From NCBI GenBank assembly GCA_005882415.1, contig VBAE01000004.1, positions 1 through 5,745 on the forward strand: a stretch of DNA of 5,745 nucleotides, written 5' to 3'. The translations under genes and the position numbers were made by a program. Source of the stretch: Alphaproteobacteria bacterium. Lineage in GTDB: Bacteria; Pseudomonadota; Alphaproteobacteria; Sphingomonadales; Sphingomonadaceae. Each line of letters begins with the position of its first letter. The first letter of the stretch is position 1. Shown one piece after another: positions 5,056-5,745 of the stretch. Under the pieces are notes generated by a model, which was not told the DNA's origin, ran no database searches, and was given only the letters and a program-made list of their open reading frames with translations.

Positions 5056-5745
5056 CGGATTTGACCCGCGCGCGACCGCTTCGCCGCAGGCGAGGACGAT
5101 CCCCGAAACGGGTGTCGCCTTTGACGCGGGGCTGCGGTCCTACATGCTGTCTGTTTACAATTACATGGCTTCGGGCGTGCTGCTGACCGGCATCGTCGCG
5201 ATGGCGATGGTCTACACCGGCGCGGTCGACTCGCTGTTCGATCCGATGACCGGCCGCGCGACGCCGCTCGCCTGGATCGCGATGTTCGCGCCTTTGGGCC
5301 TCGTCTTCTGGCTGAGCTACGGGATCAACCGCATGTCGACGGGTACCGCCAAGGCGGCGTTCTTCGGCTATGCGGGCCTCCTCGGCGTGTCGCTGTCGAC
5401 GATCCTCCTCCTCTATACCGAATCCTCGGTGGCGCAGACCTTCTTCGCCGCCGCGGCCGCGTTCGGCAGCCTCAGCCTCTGGGGCTATACGACGAAGAAG
5501 GATCTGACCGGCTGGGGCAGCTTCCTGCTCGTCGGCCTGGTCGGCCTGATCGTCGCGATGATCATCAACATGTTCTGGAACAGCGGGCCGATGGGCCTGG
5601 CGATCAGCGCCATCGGCGTGCTGATTTTCGCCGGCCTCACCGCCTACGACACGCAGAAGATCAAGAGCATGTACTTCGCCGTCGGCGGCACCGCCGCTGC
5701 GGAGAAGACGGCGATCATGGGCGCTCTCAAGCTCTATCTCGACTT
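5048..5745 (+). CDS. Bax inhibitor-1/YccA family membrane protein, 3' end cut by window
   Basis: This is a polytopic inner-membrane protein of the Bax inhibitor-1 family. Members in bacteria (for example YetJ) act as pH-dependent calcium leak channels, and YccA modulates FtsH proteolysis; which role applies here is unknown. 232 complete codons are visible and the frame is still open. Family proteins usually have about 240-260 residues, so only the last part is missing. A polar N-tail (1-30) is followed by hydrophobic segments at about 40-60, 73-92, 102-123, 128-147, 155-176 and 181-200. The signature FAGLTAYDTQKIK (194-206) contains D201, and the last visible residues LKLYLDF carry D232. These two probably match the Asp pair that forms the pH-sensitive latch in YetJ. 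No Shine-Dalgarno start fits better than the one at 5048. Confidence 0.93.
   Translation, partial: MANGFDPRATASPQARTIPETGVAFDAGLRSYMLSVYNYMASGVLLTGIVAMAMVYTGAVDSLFDPMTGRATPLAWIAMFAPLGLVFWLSYGINRMSTGTAKAAFFGYAGLLGVSLSTILLLYTESSVAQTFFAAAAAFGSLSLWGYTTKKDLTGWGSFLLVGLVGLIVAMIINMFWNSGPMGLAISAIGVLIFAGLTAYDTQKIKSMYFAVGGTAAAEKTAIMGALKLYLD

Noticed and set aside
3829..5186. Long overlapping open frames on both strands (3829-4833 minus; 3879-5186 plus)
   Set aside because: They cross the SdpI family, thpR and Bax inhibitor genes in wrong frames, with biased Arg-rich composition and no recognisable domain.
25..5745. The whole window as one damage-response gene island
   Set aside because: Orientation changes repeatedly, only two pairs are coupled, and no shared regulatory sequence was seen; the common theme is loose.

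Overview
The window is high-GC DNA, roughly two thirds G+C by eye, densely packed with short intergenic gaps and overlapping gene ends. The gene content fits a chromosomal region of an alphaproteobacterium, most likely a sphingomonad. It holds a spinster-like MFS transporter, an SdpR/SdpI pair, a lipoprotein Cu/Zn superoxide dismutase and a Bax inhibitor-1 family protein. That taxonomic placement is inference from family resemblance and composition; there is no rRNA or other decisive marker. No mobile element, CRISPR array, tRNA or phage gene was seen.

Layout. Bases 25-546 (+) encode a lipoprotein Cu/Zn superoxide dismutase. Convergent to it, and overlapping its stop codon by 4 bp, lies a spinster-like MFS transporter (543-2053, -). 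It is split by a frameshift near base 1200 and is annotated as a probable pseudogene. A short divergent gap leads into a translationally coupled pair on the + strand: a low-molecular-weight protein-tyrosine phosphatase (2128-2595) and a fructosamine/ribulosamine 3-kinase family protein (2592-3401). Next comes an AT-rich 47-bp gap with a plausible promoter and an inverted-repeat operator, followed by an ArsR-type SdpR-like repressor (3449-3733). Its stop overlaps the start of an SdpI family membrane protein (3730-4401). A convergent RNA 2',3'-cyclic phosphodiesterase, thpR (4386-4919, -), overlaps the sdpI end by 16 bp. A divergent 128-bp gap with a plausible promoter precedes a Bax inhibitor-1 family membrane protein (from 5048), which runs off the window.

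How the genes work together. Two small units are functionally coherent. The phosphatase-kinase pair matches a known pairing thought to remove sugar adducts made by ribose 5-phosphate or erythrose 4-phosphate. The SdpR-SdpI pair looks like a self-regulated unit with its operator across its own promoter. The remaining genes are independent. Oxidative defence (SodC), protein deglycation and RNA end repair share a loose damage-repair theme, but the gene orientations do not show a single regulated system. I found no convincing previously undescribed system. The most useful second looks are the broken transporter, the deglycation operon and the SdpR operator.
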